Positions 23,980-26,886 of a stretch of 26,886 bases of DNA are shown in pieces. Under the pieces are notes generated by a model. The model was not told where the DNA came from. It searched no databases and saw nothing but the letters and a program-made list of their open reading frames with translations. A program made the translations under genes and the position numbers. How positions within the stretch are numbered: the first letter of the stretch is position 1; the number at the start of each line of letters is the position of its first letter. The stretch comes from Leadbetterella sp051649345 (GTDB lineage Bacteria > Bacteroidota > Bacteroidia > Cytophagales > Spirosomataceae), in NCBI GenBank assembly GCA_051649345.1, contig JBOFGX010000200.1:1-26886 (forward strand), in the 5' to 3' direction.

Positions 23980-25245
23980 TCACTCAAAAAACGGAACACC
24001 CGGTGTCGCATATTTCTTCATACCTTCTTGGTTTATCTCTACTCCAATTCCTGGTTTTTCGGATAGCGTTATATAAGAGTCTTTTACCCATTCTCCATCA
24101 TAGGTTATCATTTCTTTGAATTTCGGATCTGTATGGAAATAGGATTGCCATTCTAGAATTAAGAAATTAGGGACGGAGGCACAAACATGAGCTGAAGCCA
24201 TGGCTCCTAAAAATGAAGCCACCATATGAGGTGCAAAGGGTACGTAATAAAGATTAGAAAGATTGGCAATACGCTGCCCTTCTCCTAGCCCTCCTACCTT
24301 TTGGAGATCTGGCATAATGATGTCTACTGCATTAAGCTCAAGGAGTCGCCTGAATCCATAAGCCAAATAATGATTTTCGCCTGCACAAATAGGTACGCGA
24401 GTTTCTTCCGTAATAGCCCTATATGCTTCTGGGTTTTCGGCAGGGATGGGTTCTTCTAGCCACATGAGGTTGAGGGGCTCCAAAATTTTGGCTACAGCAT
24501 GACCCGTTGGTGCGTCGTAACGGCCGTGCATATCTACACAAATATCAATATCTGGCCCTACCGCCTGCCTCGCAGCGGCTATTTGATCATACATGCGGCG
24601 AAGTTCACCTGGAGAAGCTGTCCAATTGTAGCTGTCATATTTGGCGGGATCATTATGTTGATCAAGATCAAACTTAATAGCATTGAAGCCCATGGATTTA
24701 GACTTAAGAGCGGCCTCAGCAAAGTCTTGTGGCTGCGGTAAATTTCTTTGATAGAGTGCCGTATCACAATATACTCTTACTTTATCTCTAAACTTGCCCC
24801 CTAATAATTGATATACAGGTAAACCCAATGCTTTACCCGTAAGGTCCCAAAGTGCAGCTTCTATTGCTGACAATACGGCTATATACATACCCGATTGTGC
24901 ACCTTGAAAAAACCCAGATCTCCGAATATCTTCAAAAAGCCTATTGACATTCAATGGATTTTTACCTTTGAGTTTTTTACCGAAGTTTTGTACCAGATGA
25001 TAGGTGCCTGGAATTGCATCTACACCTTCTCCACATCCCCAAACAGACTGATTAGTATAAATTTTTACAAATAAACTCCCACCTACATATCCGCACTTTA
25101 TATCTGTAATTTTCAAGTCGGAAGGTGCTGAAAAATTATCATTATCCTGAAGTTTTTTTTCCATGGCAGATCCAAAGCTCACGATTGGACTTAGTACAGC
25201 AGTACTTATACTAGCACCTAAAAAATTACGTCTTGATTTTTTCAT
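23980..25245 (-). CDS. Mandelate racemase/muconate lactonizing-family enzyme with Tat signal
   Basis: A 421-residue enolase-superfamily enzyme resembling sugar-acid dehydratases such as galactonate dehydratase. The N-terminus KKSRRNFLG fits a twin-arginine signal. Metal ligands are D238 (CVDMHGRYD), E264 (WLEEPIP) and E290 (CAGENH); the general-base dyad is D313 (IMPDLQKVGG) with H340 (FAPHMVAS). All catalytic residues are present. It lies 19 bases downstream of the RraA-like gene on the same strand, suggesting a two-step degradation of a sugar acid, possibly in the periplasm. The precise substrate cannot be assigned. Confidence 0.88.
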   Translation of the reverse strand: MKKSRRNFLGASISTAVLSPIVSFGSAMEKKLQDNDNFSAPSDLKITDIKCGYVGGSLFVKIYTNQSVWGCGEGVDAIPGTYHLVQNFGKKLKGKNPLNVNRLFEDIRRSGFFQGAQSGMYIAVLSAIEAALWDLTGKALGLPVYQLLGGKFRDKVRVYCDTALYQRNLPQPQDFAEAALKSKSMGFNAIKFDLDQHNDPAKYDSYNWTASPGELRRMYDQIAAARQAVGPDIDICVDMHGRYDAPTGHAVAKILEPLNLMWLEEPIPAENPEAYRAITEETRVPICAGENHYLAYGFRRLLELNAVDIIMPDLQKVGGLGEGQRIANLSNLYYVPFAPHMVASFLGAMASAHVCASVPNFLILEWQSYFHTDPKFKEMITYDGEWVKDSYITLSEKPGIGVEINQEGMKKYATPGVPFFE

Positions 25246-25264
25246 TCTCTTTTTTTTATTTTTT

Positions 25265-26203
25265 TCACCATGTTCTACCTTTCAAAAACTCTTGGATTTG
25301 ATCTTTTGGAACAGGTAATTTATCTATTCTTTCGTTTAACCACTTTGAGAAGTCTTTCTCTATTTCTTCACTCCAGCGAGTATCAATTTGTCCTGGCGTG
25401 TATTTGCCTTCTTTGAGTCGCGAATGACCAAACATATCTCTCAAACGGACTATTTCTGCCGTTTTTACAACTTTCTCTACCAAATGTGGAGGTATAAATA
25501 TAACACCTCCATTACGCCCCAACACGACGTCACCAGGCAGAACGGTTGCTTTTCCGATACGAGTGGGATGATTAATCTCCACCAGTGTGGTATTAAGCTG
25601 TCCATCTGGGTTGTTTAAGTGGTGAGAAGGGTGATAAGATCTAAAAAAAGAAACAAAACCAGGAAGTTCTTTAAGTCCATTAATGTCTCTCACTGCACCA
25701 TCATAAACAATACCATTTCCTGTTTTAGCATAGATAGAATTACCAAGATTATCTCCAATGGTAGGACCATCAATATGAGCCCCAAATTGATCTGCTACAT
25801 ATACATCGCGTTTTGTTAAGAGGTCTAATGGCCAAGAGTTTTGAGATTTTATCCTATTCCCCTTCTCAAGGCCATATTTATCAATAGCTCTTTGTAGATC
25901 TGGTCTTCCTGGAGTAAAGCGGGCAGTTACGGCTCTTCCTACAAGTACACTATCACTATGAAGTTGAATGAATCCGTCATCATACTGATATTTGTAGTTT
26001 TCATTTCGGAGTACGGCCCATGCTTCTTCAAGCGTTACGTTTTTTAATCTGTCCAAGAGCTTATCTTCAACTTTTGGCCTACCATCAGCGTATCTTTCTC
26101 CATGCCAATTAGGGGTAATGGATAACAAATAGTCTTTTGAAATTTGTATTTCTTGGCAAAGGCATCTTGTGGTCAGGAAAACAAAAAACCAGAAGATTTT
26201 CAT
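25265..26203 (-). CDS. Exported RraA-like aldolase-family protein
   Basis: A 312-residue member of the RraA/HMG-aldolase family (dimethylmenaquinone-methyltransferase-like fold), longer than RraA itself. It has a hydrophobic N-terminal signal (KIFWFFVFLTTRCLCQ), a loop GPTIGDNLG at about 146-154, and the catalytic R172-D173 in YDGAVRDI. Members of this family catalyse retro-aldol cleavage or decarboxylation of 4-carboxy-4-hydroxy-2-oxoacids, rather than true RNase E regulation. It is the first gene of a pair with the enolase-superfamily enzyme. A hairpin lies 33-55 bases upstream. Substrate unknown. Confidence 0.82.
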   Translation of the reverse strand: MKIFWFFVFLTTRCLCQEIQISKDYLLSITPNWHGERYADGRPKVEDKLLDRLKNVTLEEAWAVLRNENYKYQYDDGFIQLHSDSVLVGRAVTARFTPGRPDLQRAIDKYGLEKGNRIKSQNSWPLDLLTKRDVYVADQFGAHIDGPTIGDNLGNSIYAKTGNGIVYDGAVRDINGLKELPGFVSFFRSYHPSHHLNNPDGQLNTTLVEINHPTRIGKATVLPGDVVLGRNGGVIFIPPHLVEKVVKTAEIVRLRDMFGHSRLKEGKYTPGQIDTRWSEEIEKDFSKWLNERIDKLPVPKDQIQEFLKGRTW

Positions 26204-26609
26204 AGTATAATTCTTTAGGCACTTAAATCTAGTTTAAAATTGCCGTATAAGCAATTTTTAGAATTCACAAAGTTTGGTTTTTCTCAAAATGGGTAAACGA
26301 GTAATGTTGAAAATTGAAAGTATGATGTTAAAACAGCTATGTGGGTCTTTGATATAGTAGAGAATTTATCAAATTACTATAAAACCAAAATTTAAATCGT
26401 TTTCTTAATAAAAGGCTTACAAGTGTATACGCTATCCTAAGTCAATAATCTAAAGGGTATGACCCATTATTCTTAATGTACATTTTTGATACTCTTTCTA
26501 AAATGATTTTTACTTCATTATTCGTTTGGTTCTTGAAGATTTAATACTAGATTTACCTCAGAATTATAGATATTCATACATTTTTTAACCTTAAAATAAA
26601 CGTTTTACC
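26204..26609. other. Divergent intergenic region before the cytochrome gene
   Basis: A 406-base AT-rich gap with no supportable gene on either strand. It separates the minus-strand RraA-like operon from the + strand cytochrome gene and must hold both promoters, but I see no perfect TAnnTTTG element. Notable are the hairpin at 26236-26258 and a small GGGT-ATG-ACCC repeat at 26455-26465. Confidence 0.45.
26236..26258. repeat. Hairpin AAAATTGC/GCAATTTT upstream of the RraA-like gene
   Basis: An 8-bp perfect stem with a 7-base loop, 33 bases before the start codon of the minus-strand operon. It could be an operator or a weak bidirectional terminator-like element; the stem is AT-rich and there is only a short T-run. 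Confidence 0.3.
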
Positions 26610-26886
26610 ATGGAAGTTTTCTTACGATTAAGTGGCGTATTTACTTTGGTTGCAATCCTCAGTTTATCATCTTTTAACCCCAATGATCCAGAGCCAACAC
26701 CAGCAGAAAAATCTAAAGAGGCGTTCAAAAAAGTTCTTACTGTTATTAAACACCCTCGATGTATAAACTGTCATCCTTCAGATAATAGACCTCATCAAGG
26801 AGATGACATACATCCTCATTTACTTGGTGTCAAGCGGGGGGCTGCAGATAAAGGGATGCCAGTGATGACCTGTAAGATGTGTCATC
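26610..26886 (+). CDS. Periplasmic c-type cytochrome (cut by window edge)
   Basis: The first 92 residues of a protein truncated by the end of the window. A signal peptide (FLRLSGVFTLVAILSLSSF) is followed by two haem-attachment motifs, C-I-N-C-H in HPRCINCHPSD and C-K-M-C-H at the edge, so it is a multihaem or dihaem cytochrome. The HPRC-NCHP pattern with a nearby QGDDIHPH segment resembles Bacteroidota proteins annotated as cytochrome subunits of isoquinoline-1-oxidoreductase-like systems, but the rest of the protein is needed to tell. It is divergent from the RraA-like operon. Confidence 0.75.
   Translation, partial: MEVFLRLSGVFTLVAILSLSSFNPNDPEPTPAEKSKEAFKKVLTVIKHPRCINCHPSDNRPHQGDDIHPHLLGVKRGAADKGMPVMTCKMCH

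Overview
The window looks like a chromosomal segment of a low-GC member of the Bacteroidota, probably a Cytophagales-type organism. The phylum call rests on the protein families (DUF4175, a Big_5-type lipoprotein, DUF2490, exported enolase-superfamily and RraA-like enzymes, CotH/VTC/DUF4956) and on recurring TAnnTTTG promoter -7 elements. The order is a guess. I saw no tRNA, rRNA, CRISPR array, transposase or phage gene.

The left third appears to be the replication-origin neighbourhood. A perfect parS palindrome and a one-mismatch copy lie just upstream of mnmG (gidA), a gene often found near origins. A 335-base gap between a lipoprotein gene and a TPR gene is extremely AT-rich. With its edges it holds one perfect DnaA box and at least seven one-mismatch boxes, and the local GC skew changes sign across it. 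A third parS-like palindrome lies 2 kb further on, before nadA. No dnaA, parA or parB is in view.

Layout: xth, a giant DUF4175 membrane coiled-coil protein, parS x2, mnmG, Ig-like lipoprotein, [oriC candidate], TPR protein, parS-like site, nadA, DEDDy 3'-5' exonuclease and family-2 glycosyltransferase, all on +. Then on minus a small unknown protein with a DUF2007 protein, and yraN; on + lipB overlapping a dipeptide epimerase gene, then a secreted unknown protein. On minus follow an RgpF-like glycan protein with a DinB protein, and a LytS/LytTR-type two-component pair. On + comes a CotH kinase lipoprotein followed by VTC polyphosphate polymerase, DUF4956 membrane protein and DUF2490 protein. 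Last are a minus-strand pair (exported RraA-like aldolase, Tat-type mandelate-racemase-family enzyme) and a truncated cytochrome c gene at the right edge.

Two things deserve most attention. The first is the oriC/parS constellation. The second is the CotH-VTC-DUF4956-DUF2490 cluster: the VTC gene is preceded by three contiguous 11-bp units resembling a PhoB box, which suggests a phosphate-responsive, membrane-associated polyphosphate system.
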